This document shows positions 44,401-54,336 of a stretch of DNA of 64,000 nt, in pieces. The stretch is from Singulisphaera acidiphila DSM 18658. Its GTDB lineage: Bacteria; Planctomycetota; Planctomycetia; Isosphaerales; Isosphaeraceae. The notes under the pieces are model-generated. The model was not told the DNA's origin, searched no databases, and saw only the letters and a list, made by a program, of their open reading frames with translations. The stretch covers positions 2,356,001-2,420,000 of the forward strand of contig NC_019892.1 of NCBI RefSeq assembly GCF_000242455.2. Direction: 5' to 3'. Positions within the stretch are counted from its first letter, which is position 1; each line of letters starts with the position of its first letter. Both the position numbers and the translations under genes were made by a program.

Positions 44401-46749
44401 TTATTTCGCTTTCTCGTCGTCCGGCTTGCCTGGATCTTGTCGGTAGACGAGGATGCGATCGTGGACGATCAGGACGAGGTCGGCCCGCTTGTCGCCATCC
44501 ACGTCGCCGACGGCCAGCTCTCGTGGTTCGACCATATCATTGAGGCCACGGGACGATTTGCGCTCGAAAACCTTGAACGCGAATGCCCGGTTGAGGTCGG
44601 TCGGACTGGAACTCGTGACGATCTCAATGAAATGTTCGGCGATGTCGGTCAGGACGATATCGGGCTGGCCATCGCCGTTCAGGTCGCCCGCCGCGAGGTC
44701 GGCGAGCTTGGCTTCGGTCCGGTTCGACTCGTAGCTCGCCATCGGTTTCAGTTGCTGGCCCTTTTGACCGGTCAAGACCACACCGAAGCGGTCGGTGCCG
44801 GCGAGCAGTAGGTCGTCGCGACCATCGCCGTCGAGGTCGGCGACATGCATCCCCTGGAAGTCGATAGGGCCGATCACGAGTGACCCGCTCGGGCGATAAA
44901 CCTTGTCGCGGTACTCGAGGAAGAGGAGCGACTTGGAGCTCTTGTCGAGTAAGACGATCTCTTTGGTACCGTCCCCATCGACATCCAAGGCGGCGGCGCC
45001 GAGGATTTGAGCCGAGCCGCGCCCGGAGTTATATTGATCCTTGACCTCCCAGACCCCTTGTTTGTCGAGCAGCAGGTTGCGGGCGAACGTGTTCTGGGCC
45101 ACGATCAAGGCCGGTCCGTTCAGGTCGGTCATGGTCAGACCGGCTGGCGTGACGGCTGCAAGCGGACCGAGGCTGCCACCGGCGGGGGCAGGGGGTTCTC
45201 CCCCCGCACGACCGAGCAGGAGCAGCGGCGGCCCGAATGAATTGAAGACGAGCACGTCGGGCTGGCCGTCGCGATTGACGTCAAGCACTTGCAGCGCGGG
45301 CGGGACACTGGTGAGCCCTTTCAAGGGGACCTCATCTTCCTGCCCCCAGCGGAACGGCACGAACGTTCCTGACGCTTCCCGCTTCACCCCTCGCAACGAG
45401 TAGTGTTCCGTGCCGTTCGTCTTGGTTCGCGCGACGTAGAGAACCTCAGGCGTCTTGTCGCCGTCGAGGTCGGCAACGTCGAGGGCGACGGGCTCACCAC
45501 TGATGGGCAAGGGGGTCGGGAATGTCAGGCGGCCCTCGTCGAGCACGCTTCGGCCGATCTGCTTTTCCTGTTCAGAGAGGACGATGACCTCATCTTTCCC
45601 GTTGCCGTCGAGGTCGGCGAGTCGAACCGTTCGTCCCCCGACGAGCGCGGGGAAGCTCTGGCCGGCACCCAGGCCGGTTCGCTCCGACTGCCGATAGAGC
45701 AGGAACTGGGCGTTGGCCGGGTCGGTTACCACCACGTCGATTTTCTTGTCCCCATCGAGATCGCCCAAGGCGAGTGATCGCCCGCGCTCGTTACCCGGCG
45801 GAAGCGGGTAGAAGATGAGCCGCCCGCGCGTCCCCGACTCCTCTTTCTCGGCTTCGTCGAGCTTGAGGACCCGGGCCCGGCCCGACTGAGCCTCGATCGT
45901 GAGGAGTTCGGCGCCAGCTTTTCCATCCATCTGGGCGAACGCGATCGCACGCGGCGATTCGATGAAAAAACGCTGTTCGGGGCCAAGCTTGCCGCCAGGC
46001 GTGGAGAAGCGGACCCGGATTGGGTCGTCCGTGCCCCCATCGAGGATCACCAGGTCGTCGCCACCGTCCCCGTCGAGATCCACCGCCCTGAGGATTCGAG
46101 GATTGCTCGCGGTATGTGGCAGTCGCTCCGGCTCACCGAGCTTTCCCCCCTCCCCCTGGTAGATGATTTCGACCTCGTTCGCCTGGAGCAAGGCCAGGTC
46201 GGCGCGGCCGTCCCGGTTGAGGTCACCCACCGTCAACGCGTTGGGGGTCTCAACCGCTTCCCCTACGTTGAGCCGTTTCACATTCGTATAGCCCCCTTGA
46301 CCGTCATTCAGCATGATGACGATCTCGGCGGGATTGCCAAAGAAGGCGAGGTCGGGGCGGTCATCACCATCGAAGTCGGCGATTTGCAGGCTGACGACTT
46401 CCTTGTTCACTGGCACGCTCACCAGGCGCATCCGGCGGTCGCTCGAAATCTGGTTCGGTTCCGGGTCCTCGGCGGGGGCCGTCGCGGTGTCGCTTCCTGC
46501 CTTTTTCGAGCTCAGGAGCAGGTCGATCCGCGAGCGGCCGTTGTTGACCACGACGATGTCGTCGGTCTTGTCGCCGTCGAGGTCCTTGAGGATGAGATTC
46601 CCCATCCTCGGATCCAGTTTATAGACTTCCAGGGGCAGGAACCCGAAGTAGTCGGCCAGCCGAGGTTCGTCCCCGAGCGCCTGACCGCCGGAGACGGTCA
46701 GAACGGTGGCCAGGATCCATCCCATTCGGTATCTCAGCGCTGCGCTCAT
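44401..46749 (-). CDS. secreted FG-GAP/VCBS repeat protein
   Basis: The 782-residue protein has a signal peptide (residues 1-26) and then at least ten repeats of the form DLDGDKTDDIVVVNNG, DFDGDDRPDLAFFGNP, DLNRDGRADLALLQ, DLDGDGGDDLVILDGG, each with the Asp-rich loop that binds calcium. This is a beta-propeller of FG-GAP/VCBS type, one or two seven-bladed propellers. Such proteins are exported and serve adhesion or structural roles; planctomycete genomes carry many. It lies alone on the minus strand, 650 bp upstream of a convergent small gene. Confidence 0.9.
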   Translation of the reverse strand: MSAALRYRMGWILATVLTVSGGQALGDEPRLADYFGFLPLEVYKLDPRMGNLILKDLDGDKTDDIVVVNNGRSRIDLLLSSKKAGSDTATAPAEDPEPNQISSDRRMRLVSVPVNKEVVSLQIADFDGDDRPDLAFFGNPAEIVIMLNDGQGGYTNVKRLNVGEAVETPNALTVGDLNRDGRADLALLQANEVEIIYQGEGGKLGEPERLPHTASNPRILRAVDLDGDGGDDLVILDGGTDDPIRVRFSTPGGKLGPEQRFFIESPRAIAFAQMDGKAGAELLTIEAQSGRARVLKLDEAEKEESGTRGRLIFYPLPPGNERGRSLALGDLDGDKKIDVVVTDPANAQFLLYRQSERTGLGAGQSFPALVGGRTVRLADLDGNGKDEVIVLSEQEKQIGRSVLDEGRLTFPTPLPISGEPVALDVADLDGDKTPEVLYVARTKTNGTEHYSLRGVKREASGTFVPFRWGQEDEVPLKGLTSVPPALQVLDVNRDGQPDVLVFNSFGPPLLLLGRAGGEPPAPAGGSLGPLAAVTPAGLTMTDLNGPALIVAQNTFARNLLLDKQGVWEVKDQYNSGRGSAQILGAAALDVDGDGTKEIVLLDKSSKSLLFLEYRDKVYRPSGSLVIGPIDFQGMHVADLDGDGRDDLLLAGTDRFGVVLTGQKGQQLKPMASYESNRTEAKLADLAAGDLNGDGQPDIVLTDIAEHFIEIVTSSSPTDLNRAFAFKVFERKSSRGLNDMVEPRELAVGDVDGDKRADLVLIVHDRILVYRQDPGKPDDEKAK

Positions 46750-47112
46750 CGCGATCGCCCCAGGTTCTCTAATCCTGCCAAATCACGTAATAATCAAACA
46801 GTAGCGTACGATAGGGCCGCAGCGTCGGCAAGACGGGGCAGGGGAGAATCGCTCCTGCATTGAACGCACGCATGATGATCAATGAATTTTCCGAGAGGGA
46901 GAAAAAATGCGAGCGTTCACCTGAGATTCACACGGGCTGCGTCTCGGCTTCATCGCGCGGCGGTAGCTTGGTCGTTCTCTCCACTTCCGGTACGACGACC
47001 CCCGTACCGGGGGCCCATCCCGGTCTCCGCGTCCTCTTCTCGCTGAGGAATGCGGAGCCGGGACACGTCTTCTTGATTGGGTTGGCGAACGGTAAGGCCC
47101 AAGGGGGATCGC
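46750..47112. other. intergenic, no gene supported
   Basis: About 360 bp between the FG-GAP and DUF362 genes on the same strand. The near-palindrome CCCCGTACCGGGG at about 47001-47011 stands out. Open frames have no domain character. Confidence 0.3.
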
Positions 47113-48114
47113 TCAGGTTCGCAAGGCGGCGAAGCTCGGATGGTCGAGGAGCCGGAATGGTTGGGCGAGGGAGCGGATCGTTTCGCCGCGCTGGGTGATG
47201 TGCCCTTCGGCGATCGCGCCGAGCCGTCCGGAGGAGGCGGCCAGGTAGGAGACTCTCCAGGGGTTGATCTCCATGAGTCGCGCCGCCGTGGCATCGACCG
47301 AAGGGAGGTTCGTCCCCATGACGATGACGCCCGATTGGCGAGGGGATCCCATGATCGGGCCATCCCCTTCCATGCCGACAATCCCGTCGACAATCGCCAG
47401 GTGCGGGCGGACGGTGGCGTTGATGTCGAGGATCGATTCCGGGATTCCGGCGTGGTGGAGGACGTTCTTGGGCCAGCCGTAGTAGACCCCTGGCATAACG
47501 CCGAAGAGATTCTTCATCGAAAGCGTGACGCCCGCCCAGTGGTGTGTTTTGAGTTTGGGCATCGAGACAATCAGATCCGCCCGGCGCAATAATGAGGCAG
47601 GGAGGGCGAGCCGGCCCAGCGTCGTAAACCGCGACCGGTTGGCCGTCATCACGAGTTCATCGTGGTTCAGGTCGACGAATTCGATCCCCTCCTGGTCGAG
47701 CACGGGGCCAAGTCCCGACTGCTCGAGCACGAAGTCGGTATCCCGACAGTGGCCTTGTCCTTCGGCGACGAAGACCTCACGGGCGCCCCAGCGCTTGAAG
47801 ACCTCAGCCGTCGCACGGATCAAGGCGGGGTTGGTGTTGATCTGCGGCGCCTGGCGACTCGGTTCCACCAGGTTCGGCTTGAGCAGGATCGACTTCCTCG
47901 AAACCTGCTTGGGCCCGATGCCGAGCTCTTGTAAGCCCTCGCGAATCTTTGATTCCAGATCGACCGCGTAAGTCGACGCCGAGGCAATGAACACATCCCC
48001 GCGTAGGGAATGCTCGTTCCGGTCATAGAGCAGCTTGGAGGCCATTCCACCCGCCAGCACGGCCCCCGCGCCGGTGAGGAAGTTTCGACGCTTCCGCGAC
48101 TTCGGTTCATCCAC
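47113..48114 (-). CDS. Tat-exported DUF362 protein
   Basis: The start is the GTG at 48114, eight bases after GGGAGG; it overlaps the stop of the upstream gene (GTGGATGA). The product has 333 residues. The N-terminus KSRKRRNFLTGAGAVLAGG carries a twin-arginine motif and a hydrophobic core, so it is probably folded before export. DUF362 hallmarks follow: KPNLVEPSRQAPQINTNPALI, EGQGHCRDTD, DLIVSMPKLKTHHWAGVTLSMKNLFG and DGIVGMEGDGPIMG. The family is uncharacterised and often tied to iron-sulfur proteins. Tail residues lack the 4Fe-4S ferredoxin domain of longer members. Confidence 0.82.
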   Translation of the reverse strand: MDEPKSRKRRNFLTGAGAVLAGGMASKLLYDRNEHSLRGDVFIASASTYAVDLESKIREGLQELGIGPKQVSRKSILLKPNLVEPSRQAPQINTNPALIRATAEVFKRWGAREVFVAEGQGHCRDTDFVLEQSGLGPVLDQEGIEFVDLNHDELVMTANRSRFTTLGRLALPASLLRRADLIVSMPKLKTHHWAGVTLSMKNLFGVMPGVYYGWPKNVLHHAGIPESILDINATVRPHLAIVDGIVGMEGDGPIMGSPRQSGVIVMGTNLPSVDATAARLMEINPWRVSYLAASSGRLGAIAEGHITQRGETIRSLAQPFRLLDHPSFAALRT

Positions 48115-49048
48115 GGCGACCTCCCTTTGAATTTCCGACCAAGAGGGGGAGTGACGCCTCACCACCGGCCAGCAGCAGAAGCGCCAGCCGCATCGCGGCA
48201 TCGGGTCGACCGGCGGTTCGTTGATAGGACTCGGCCAGCCAGAGGTTGGATTCCGCCGCGTCCTCTTTCCAGGAGCGGAGGCCGAGCACTCCCCAGCCGA
48301 GCGAAGCTGGAGCGCGGGTGGTCGGCAGTGTCTTCCGTAAGTACTGCACCCCCTTCTCGACAACCTTCGAGGAGCCGTCTGCCTCCGCGAGGGCTAACAA
48401 GGCCAGGCCGGTGGGACCGGGCTGAGCGCGGAGGACGTTGCCGAAGGCGGACCGGTTCCCGTAATTCCAGCCGCCGTCGGGAAGCGCACGGTCAATGATC
48501 AAACGGACCCCTTCGCGAACCCGGGGGTGATCGCCATAGCCTTCCCGAGAGAGGGCCAGAATCGAGATCGCCGTCGGTTCCAGCCACGAATGCGTATCTG
48601 TAACCCACGGCCAGCCCACGAGCGTCGGGTCATGGCCGATGACGTGGTCGGGGTCGGAATCGGCTGAATTCGTCCGACCTCGCTGCTGGAGCAGCCATGT
48701 GGCGGCTCGTTGGCGTGCCTTCTCAAAACCGGGCAGCGCGTTCCAGAACAAAAGGGCATAAGGGGTCGTCCAGCAGGGCGAGGTCTGCCCTGCCGAGAGA
48801 CCCATCGAGCCGTCCTGATTCTGGATCGAGGCCAGCCAATCGGCGGCGGCTCGAACGGCCGAATCGTCTGAGGCTTTCAGTGAGGCGACCAACCCGAGAC
48901 CGGCCAGCGCTGTCGGCTCGACGGAGGGCCTTGCCCCCTGCCGATAGCCCCAGCCCGGCGTGGTCGCTCGCAAGCCGAGCAACTCGTGGCACGCGGCGCT
49001 GCTCCACTCGTTTGGCGTCACCTGGTTCTCCGGCGTATCCAAAACCAC
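48107..49048 (-). CDS. squalene-hopene-cyclase/prenyltransferase-like repeat protein
   Basis: The 313-residue protein starts with GTG at 49048 (a GAGGTG precedes). It consists of helical alpha/alpha repeats as in terpene cyclases and prenyltransferase beta subunits: IQNQDGSMGL (QW-like), HSWLEPTAISILALS, LPDGGWNYGN and QPGPTGLALLALAE. The catalytic DxDD of squalene-hopene cyclases is not present, so enzymatic activity is doubtful. The stop overlaps the DUF362 start, which couples the two genes and suggests a common complex. It is predicted cytosolic. Confidence 0.75.
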   Translation of the reverse strand: MVLDTPENQVTPNEWSSAACHELLGLRATTPGWGYRQGARPSVEPTALAGLGLVASLKASDDSAVRAAADWLASIQNQDGSMGLSAGQTSPCWTTPYALLFWNALPGFEKARQRAATWLLQQRGRTNSADSDPDHVIGHDPTLVGWPWVTDTHSWLEPTAISILALSREGYGDHPRVREGVRLIIDRALPDGGWNYGNRSAFGNVLRAQPGPTGLALLALAEADGSSKVVEKGVQYLRKTLPTTRAPASLGWGVLGLRSWKEDAAESNLWLAESYQRTAGRPDAAMRLALLLLAGGEASLPLLVGNSKGGRRG

Positions 49049-49958
49049 CTCAACGTCGACTTTTTAGGTACGGCAAGTTGCCTGCACCGGCGAAGGTTAA
49101 ACCTTCCTCAAAGATCCGAAACTGTTTCGACCGGGATCAGGGGTTGTGAACGAATATTCAGGAATCGCTGCCTCTTTTGGGTTCCTGAAGGGGGAAGCGC
49201 GATAATCGTAAGTCTTTGGGAGACCTGATCACCGTCCTCAATAAACCTATAGGACATGCCCGATGGTGGCCTGGAAACTGTCGAAGTGCGTGCCAATCGA
49301 AACACTTTAGAAATTTTCGGGGTATTTTTACAACATCGAGCAACAATGAGCTAAGTTTGAGGTGTTCGAGGTACGGGGCGTCCACGCGATGTGGCCGAGG
49401 CGACCTAACCAACTCCGTCGAAACGATCCTGACCCCTTCGAGTTCACCTCACCCGGGTGGATGAGGCTGGTTCCCCATCGTTTTTTATCACGTCTGGATG
49501 CTAGATACCAAGCGAGAGCGATTTCCATACAAACCTTGAAAGTTCAATGGGCGCAGACCGTCAGGTCATCGGTTGTTGACAGATGTCCGGCTCGTCTTGT
49601 CGTCGAAGCAGCGGTCAAGAGTCTGAACCAGACCTACCGGGCAATGCGGGGAGGCCAGTCCAACCGCATGGTCCGGAATTTTTCGTTTCTGGTCCCCACC
49701 TCTCTCAGAGAACTACGATGGTTTGGCCATTTCCTGGGAGGGGGGAAAACCCATTCATTGTGGCCGGGGAACTCGGTGCACAATTCCTTTTTGCCACGGT
49801 GCATGCAGCTTCAAGGGACACCTGGGTTTTGATTTGACATCGGTCGGGATTCGACCCAAGTTTCCAAGGAAGCCAGTGAAGGATCGAAGAGCAGGATTCG
49901 CCACAGGATTCTTTCCGTCTCTCCCCGTTCCTACTTACTCTCGCGAGGGCAAGGATTC
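49049..49958. other. 910-bp region upstream of the Tad operon, no gene seen
   Basis: Open frames here are weak in composition and resemble no protein. A Flp pilin gene would be expected in many Tad loci, but no short frame with a Glu5-type pilin helix is present. The region is longer than a simple promoter needs and may hold a non-coding RNA or decayed gene. Confidence 0.35.
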
Positions 49959-50501
49959 ATGCCGCAGGTATCGCAGGAAGTCGCCTGGTTCGTCTCGGCC
50001 GTACTTGTGGAAGCGGCCCTGATCGATGGCTGGAAGTTGAAGGTACCCAACTGGTTGACTTTCCACATGGTGCTCGGTGGCTTGGCCTTCGCAACCTATA
50101 CGGGTGGAAGCGCGGGGCTGCTGTGGGCGTTCACTGGAGCTGTCGTGGGCCTGGCCTTGCTCCTGCCCTTGCACATGATCGGAGGCATGGGGGCCGGCGA
50201 CGTGAAGCTGATGGCCGGAATCGGTGCGTGGATGGGACCTTCATTGACCCTGGGGGCGTTCGCGGTCTCGGTGGTGGTGGGGGGACTGATGGCCATCGGG
50301 ATGGTGGTTTGGTCGGGTCAGTTCATCAAACACTGGGTCCAGTTCCAGGCGATCGGCCATGAGATTCTTACGGTTCGCAATCCCGAGAAACTCGCCGCGA
50401 CCGCGGCCGCACGGAAGCCGACGATGATGCTCCTCCCCTACGGGATCCCAATCGCAGTGGGCTCGATTGCCTACTTCGCCTGGATCGGTATTCTCGTCTG
50501 A
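49959..50501 (+). CDS. prepilin peptidase, A24 family (CpaA/TadV-like)
   Basis: The 180-residue integral membrane protein has five to six helices and the two catalytic Asp of A24 peptidases: Asp23 in ALIDGWKLKVPNW and Asp81 in GGMGAGDVKLMAG (GxGD motif). It lacks the N-methylase domain and cysteines of PilD, as expected for the TadV/CpaA type. It cleaves the leader of Flp-type prepilins at the cytosolic face. It starts the co-directional Tad block, with CpaB 44 bp downstream. Confidence 0.9.
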   Translation: MPQVSQEVAWFVSAVLVEAALIDGWKLKVPNWLTFHMVLGGLAFATYTGGSAGLLWAFTGAVVGLALLLPLHMIGGMGAGDVKLMAGIGAWMGPSLTLGAFAVSVVVGGLMAIGMVVWSGQFIKHWVQFQAIGHEILTVRNPEKLAATAAARKPTMMLLPYGIPIAVGSIAYFAWIGILV

Positions 50502-50545
50502 TCCGTTGAGGCCCGCCTAAATGGCGGCGGAAGGTGGGAACGCCC

Positions 50546-51439
50546 ATGAACGGCAAGTCGTTGGCGATGTTGGGATTGGCCGCTCTGAGCGGGCTCGGTG
50601 CCATGTACGGTACGAGCCGGATGCTCGCGAAGAATCAGAGCCAGGTTGTCAGCGAGACTCAGGAAGTTCTGGTCGCCGTGCATGACTTGAAGGTGGAAGA
50701 GATCCTCAAGCCCGAGTCCGTCAAAGTGGTCTCCATGCCCAAGGCGAGCGTTCCCGCCGGGACCTTTACCACCTACCAGGACGTTCAGGACCGCTGGGTC
50801 TTGATTCGGACCCTCGAGGGGGAGCCGATTCTCGATCGCAAGCTGGCCCCCAAGGGGAGCCCGGCCGGTCTCGTCTCGCGAATCCATCCAGGGATGCGGG
50901 CCTTCACCCTCGAGGTCAACGAACACACGGGAGTCTCCGGCTTCATCTTGCCCGACCACCGGGTCGATGTGGTCTTGAGCCTCTCCAACCGTAGCGGTAC
51001 GGAGGAGGAGTCGGAAACGATCCTTCAAGACATCCCGGTCCTGGCCTCGGGACAAGTCTTCACCCGTCCCGACGATCGTTCGATTCAGTCGCGGACCGTG
51101 ACCCTCGAGGTGACCCCCGAGCAGGTCGACGTCCTGGTCGCGGCTCGGACCAAAGGGTCGCTCTCGCTCGCCCTCAGGGGACTCAACGACCACGTCAGAC
51201 TCGTTTCGGTTAAACATGAGCACGCTCCTGCCCCTGCTCCCGCTCCAGTGGAAGTCGCGGTCAAGCCGGTCGAGTTGCCTTTGCCACCGCCGCCAACGGC
51301 CAAACCGCCTGCGCCTGCTCCGGAGCGGCGTTTTGTCTGGATTTATCGCGGGCAACAGAAGCCGGAACGAGTTTCACTCGATAAAGAAACGATGGACCAG
51401 TCCGGGGAGGACGCCGCCTTTCCTCCGATTGATCCCTGA
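50546..51439 (+). CDS. cpaB: Flp pilus assembly protein CpaB (RcpC)
   Basis: The ATG at 50546 follows AAGGTGGG; the 297-residue product has an N-terminal membrane helix, then the SAF-type domain VLVAVHDLKVEEILKPESVKVVSMPKASVPAGTF, and GMRAFTLEVNEHTGVSGFILPDHRVDVVL, the typical CpaB block. The C-terminus is Pro/Ala-rich (APAPAPAPVEVAVKPVEL). CpaB works in the periplasm with the outer-membrane secretin. No secretin gene follows, which is unusual since cpaB is normally followed by rcpA/cpaC. Confidence 0.88.
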   Translation: MNGKSLAMLGLAALSGLGAMYGTSRMLAKNQSQVVSETQEVLVAVHDLKVEEILKPESVKVVSMPKASVPAGTFTTYQDVQDRWVLIRTLEGEPILDRKLAPKGSPAGLVSRIHPGMRAFTLEVNEHTGVSGFILPDHRVDVVLSLSNRSGTEEESETILQDIPVLASGQVFTRPDDRSIQSRTVTLEVTPEQVDVLVAARTKGSLSLALRGLNDHVRLVSVKHEHAPAPAPAPVEVAVKPVELPLPPPPTAKPPAPAPERRFVWIYRGQQKPERVSLDKETMDQSGEDAAFPPIDP

Positions 51440-51578
51440 TCGGTACTCCACTTGCGTCTGTCGATTCATGCGACCCGACTCCCTTGACGTGCGTGGGGTC
51501 GGCCGGAACGGGTCAATCAAAGCTTCCGGCCGGAATCAACCGCTCTCCCTCGAACGCTGCTCCGCTGGGTGAAACGCC

Positions 51579-52763
51579 ATGAAGGACACGATAAGAGTCA
51601 TCCTCATTGATCCGATCGATGAATCTCGGCTCGCACTGCTCCGGGTGATCAGCGGAGTGCCCGATCTCTGGCTTGCCGAGGTTTGTGGAGCCTATCAGGG
51701 GGCGGCCAACAGGGTGGCCGAGATCCAACCTGACCTGGCGATCGTGGTCATGGATTCCGACTCTGAACAGGCCTTCGACCTGATTCAACAGATGACCCAG
51801 CAGTCCCCCAACGTCGTTGTTTTGCCCGCTAGTAAGCAGCACGATACGTCGGTCATTCTCCGTGTCATTCGTGCTGGGGCTCGCGAGTTCCTGACCTTGC
51901 CCACGCGCCCGGAGGAACTTCTCGAGTCGGTCAATCGGATCACCACGCGGAAGGATGAGAAGCCCGAAGAGGTCAAGCGAGGCCCCCAGCTCATTGCCGT
52001 CACAGCAGCCGCCGGGGGGGTCGGCTGCACCTCGCTGGCCGTGAATCTTGCGACGACCCTGGCTAAAGCCTCCGCGCATGAGACGATCCTCGTTGATTTT
52101 GACTTGATGTTCGGCTCGATCGACGCCTGTCTCGACATCGTCACCGACAATACGCTTCAGGGGATCGTGCAGAGCGTCGACCGACTGGACCAGACGCTTC
52201 TGAAACGCTCGCTCACACGCCACTCGTCGGGGCTCTACTTGCTGCCGCATCCGACGGCGATGGAAGAGTCGGCCCAGATTGACCCGGATGCCTTGCGCCG
52301 GGTGATGATGATGCTCAAGGCCTCGTTTCCCACCGTGATCATCGATACCAGCAAAGGCCTTCAGTCCTCGGACTTTCTTGCCTTCGAGATGGCCGACGTG
52401 ATCCTCCTGGCCGTTCAGCTCGATCTCACCTGCTTGCGAAACACCGCCCGGTTGCTGCACCTCTTCCAGCAATTCGAAGGCTTGACCGATCGAGTCCGCC
52501 TCGTCGTCAACCGTTCGGGGGCTCACGACTCGGAGATCAGCCTCAAGAAGGCCGAAGAAACCCTCCAGATGCCGGTTGCTTGGCAGATCCCCAATGCGAC
52601 GAAATCGTTCAACCTGGCGCGGGCCCGGGGTGTGCCCCTCGACGAAGTGGCCTCGGGCAGCAAGGCCCACCAAGCCATTCTCGAAATTGCTCGATCGCTG
52701 CGTCCCTATCCTGTCCTCGAACCGAGTAAGCCCCGCAAAGGCCTTTTCGCGGCCTTCTTCTGA
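51579..52763 (+). CDS. cpaE: Flp pilus assembly ATPase-like protein CpaE/TadZ
   Basis: The 394-residue protein has a receiver-like N-terminal domain (residues 1-120, RVILIDPIDESRLALL, VVMDSDSEQAF) and a MinD/ParA-like domain. The P-loop reads GGVGCTS at 146-152: the Lys of GKT is Cys, as in atypical TadZ proteins, so ATP hydrolysis is doubtful. DFDLMFGSIDACL and VIIDTSKGLQSSDFLAFEMAD are the other nucleotide-site blocks. It positions the secretion machine at the pole in relatives. The gene sits between cpaB and cpaF, as usual. Confidence 0.88.
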   Translation: MKDTIRVILIDPIDESRLALLRVISGVPDLWLAEVCGAYQGAANRVAEIQPDLAIVVMDSDSEQAFDLIQQMTQQSPNVVVLPASKQHDTSVILRVIRAGAREFLTLPTRPEELLESVNRITTRKDEKPEEVKRGPQLIAVTAAAGGVGCTSLAVNLATTLAKASAHETILVDFDLMFGSIDACLDIVTDNTLQGIVQSVDRLDQTLLKRSLTRHSSGLYLLPHPTAMEESAQIDPDALRRVMMMLKASFPTVIIDTSKGLQSSDFLAFEMADVILLAVQLDLTCLRNTARLLHLFQQFEGLTDRVRLVVNRSGAHDSEISLKKAEETLQMPVAWQIPNATKSFNLARARGVPLDEVASGSKAHQAILEIARSLRPYPVLEPSKPRKGLFAAFF

Positions 52764-52815
52764 TCGATGCTGATCATCAAGGTTGAACCGTGACAGCTCC
52801 TGGAGAGTTGCGCAA

Positions 52816-54309
52816 ATGATTAAAGGATTAGGACGTACCCCATTTGGCCCCCGACCGACGCCGGCGCCTACTCCTGTTCCTGTCCCAGTTCCTGTTCCCG
52901 TCCAGACTGACGCTGCCCCGAGCAACCTGTCGCCCACGTCTCCGCCACCACCGCCGCTCCCCAGTCCCATCCCTCCTCCGCCTCCTGCCGTCAACCGAGG
53001 CCGAGAGGTACCGAAGGAACCGGATCCGGCCGAGGTCGCGTATGAGACGTTGAAGCGGCATATTCACATGAGGTTGGTTGACCGGCTCGATATGAATCGG
53101 GTCAGCGAGATGGATCCGAACTCGCTCCGGAGCGAGATCCGGGTGGTCGTTGAGCATCTCTGCGATACCGAGAACCCTCTGCTGAACCGCAACGAGCGTC
53201 AGCGGCTGGTGAGCGAGATCCTCGACGAGACCTTCGGGTTCGGTCCGCTCGAGCTCTTGCTCAAGGATGATAAAATTGCCGATATCATGATCAATGGCCC
53301 GAAGAAGATTTTTATCGAGAAAGAAGGGCGGATCCTTCGGTCGGAAGTCGTCTTTCGCGACAACGAGCACTTGCTCCAGATCATCGATCGGATCGTCTCT
53401 CGCGTGGGTCGGCGCGTCGATGAAACATCGCCGATGGTCGACGCTCGACTGCCCAACGGCTCGCGATTCAACGCCATCATTCCCCCGCTCGCCCTTGACG
53501 GCGCCGCGGTCACCATTCGTATGTTCGGCTCGAAGCCGATCAACAAGGATGACCTCCTCCGTTTCAAGGCGTTCACCCCCGAGATGCTCGCTCTGATGGA
53601 AGGAGCCATGAAGGCTCGCTTAAACGTGATCATCTCGGGAGGTACCGGTTCCGGGAAAACAACGCTCCTGAACACACTCTCAAGCTTTATCCAGACCGAT
53701 CATCGTGTGATCACGATCGAGGATGCCGCCGAGCTGCAACTCCAGCAGGAACACGTTGTGCGACTGGAGACGCGCCCCCCGAACATCGAGGGCAGAGGCG
53801 CGGTGACCGCCACCGACTTGGTCAAGAATGCCCTCCGAATGCGGCCTGACCGGATTATCATCGGCGAGTGTCGTGGGGCGGAAACGCTGGATATGATCCA
53901 GGCGATGAACACCGGTCACGAAGGCTCGATGACGACCGTTCACGCCAACACTCCGCGCGATGCGCTCAGCCGTCTCGAGACCATGATCAGCATGGCCGGT
54001 CTCGAACTCCCGATCCGGGCGCTGAGGTCGCAGTTCGCGTCGGCCGTTGACCTGATCATCCAGGCCAGCCGGCTTCAGGGCGGACCGAGAAAAGTGACCA
54101 GCATTTCCGAAGTGATCGGCATGGAAGGTGACACGATCATCATGCAGGAAATCTTCTCATTCAAGCAACAGGGAGTGGATGCGAATGGTCGTGCCTATGG
54201 CGAGTTCATCGCGACGGGCATCCGTCCCACATTCATGGACCGCCTCGAATACGCGGGCTACCATCTCACGAGCGATGTCTTCCGTCAGCGCGTTCTGCTC
54301 AAGGATTGA
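52816..54309 (+). CDS. cpaF: Tad secretion ATPase CpaF/TadA
   Basis: The 497-residue protein has a Pro-rich start (residues 15-60, alternating PVP and PPP) and then a helical N-domain and the GspE/PilT-type core. Walker A is GGTGSGKT at 275-282; the Asp box is [41 protein letters not shown] is the Walker B/His-box region. It is the hexameric motor that drives Tad pilus assembly at the cytoplasmic side of the inner membrane. The ATG at 52816 has GGAGAG upstream; an earlier TTG start at 52783 is possible. Confidence 0.94.
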   Translation: MIKGLGRTPFGPRPTPAPTPVPVPVPVPVQTDAAPSNLSPTSPPPPPLPSPIPPPPPAVNRGREVPKEPDPAEVAYETLKRHIHMRLVDRLDMNRVSEMDPNSLRSEIRVVVEHLCDTENPLLNRNERQRLVSEILDETFGFGPLELLLKDDKIADIMINGPKKIFIEKEGRILRSEVVFRDNEHLLQIIDRIVSRVGRRVDETSPMVDARLPNGSRFNAIIPPLALDGAAVTIRMFGSKPINKDDLLRFKAFTPEMLALMEGAMKARLNVIISGGTGSGKTTLLNTLSSFIQTDHRVITIEDAAELQLQQEHVVRLETRPPNIEGRGAVTATDLVKNALRMRPDRIIIGECRGAETLDMIQAMNTGHEGSMTTVHANTPRDALSRLETMISMAGLELPIRALRSQFASAVDLIIQASRLQGGPRKVTSISEVIGMEGDTIIMQEIFSFKQQGVDANGRAYGEFIATGIRPTFMDRLEYAGYHLTSDVFRQRVLLKD

Positions 54310-54336
54310 GCCGGGGATCGAGAGAGGGGACGCGCC

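Noticed and set aside
49362..49832. 156-codon plus frame upstream of the Tad operon as a pilin or TadE-like gene
   Set aside because: It has no signal peptide or pilin helix and its codon-position composition is unlike neighbours.
51513..52994. Minus-strand open frame of 493 codons opposite cpaE
   Set aside because: cpaE is certain from its motifs; the opposite frame is Gly/Asp/Arg-rich and has no motif.
52820..53000. Pro-rich repeat at the CpaF N-terminus as a separate gene or coding repeat
   Set aside because: It is in frame with the ATPase and is a linker of low complexity; no start codon or signal supports a separate protein.
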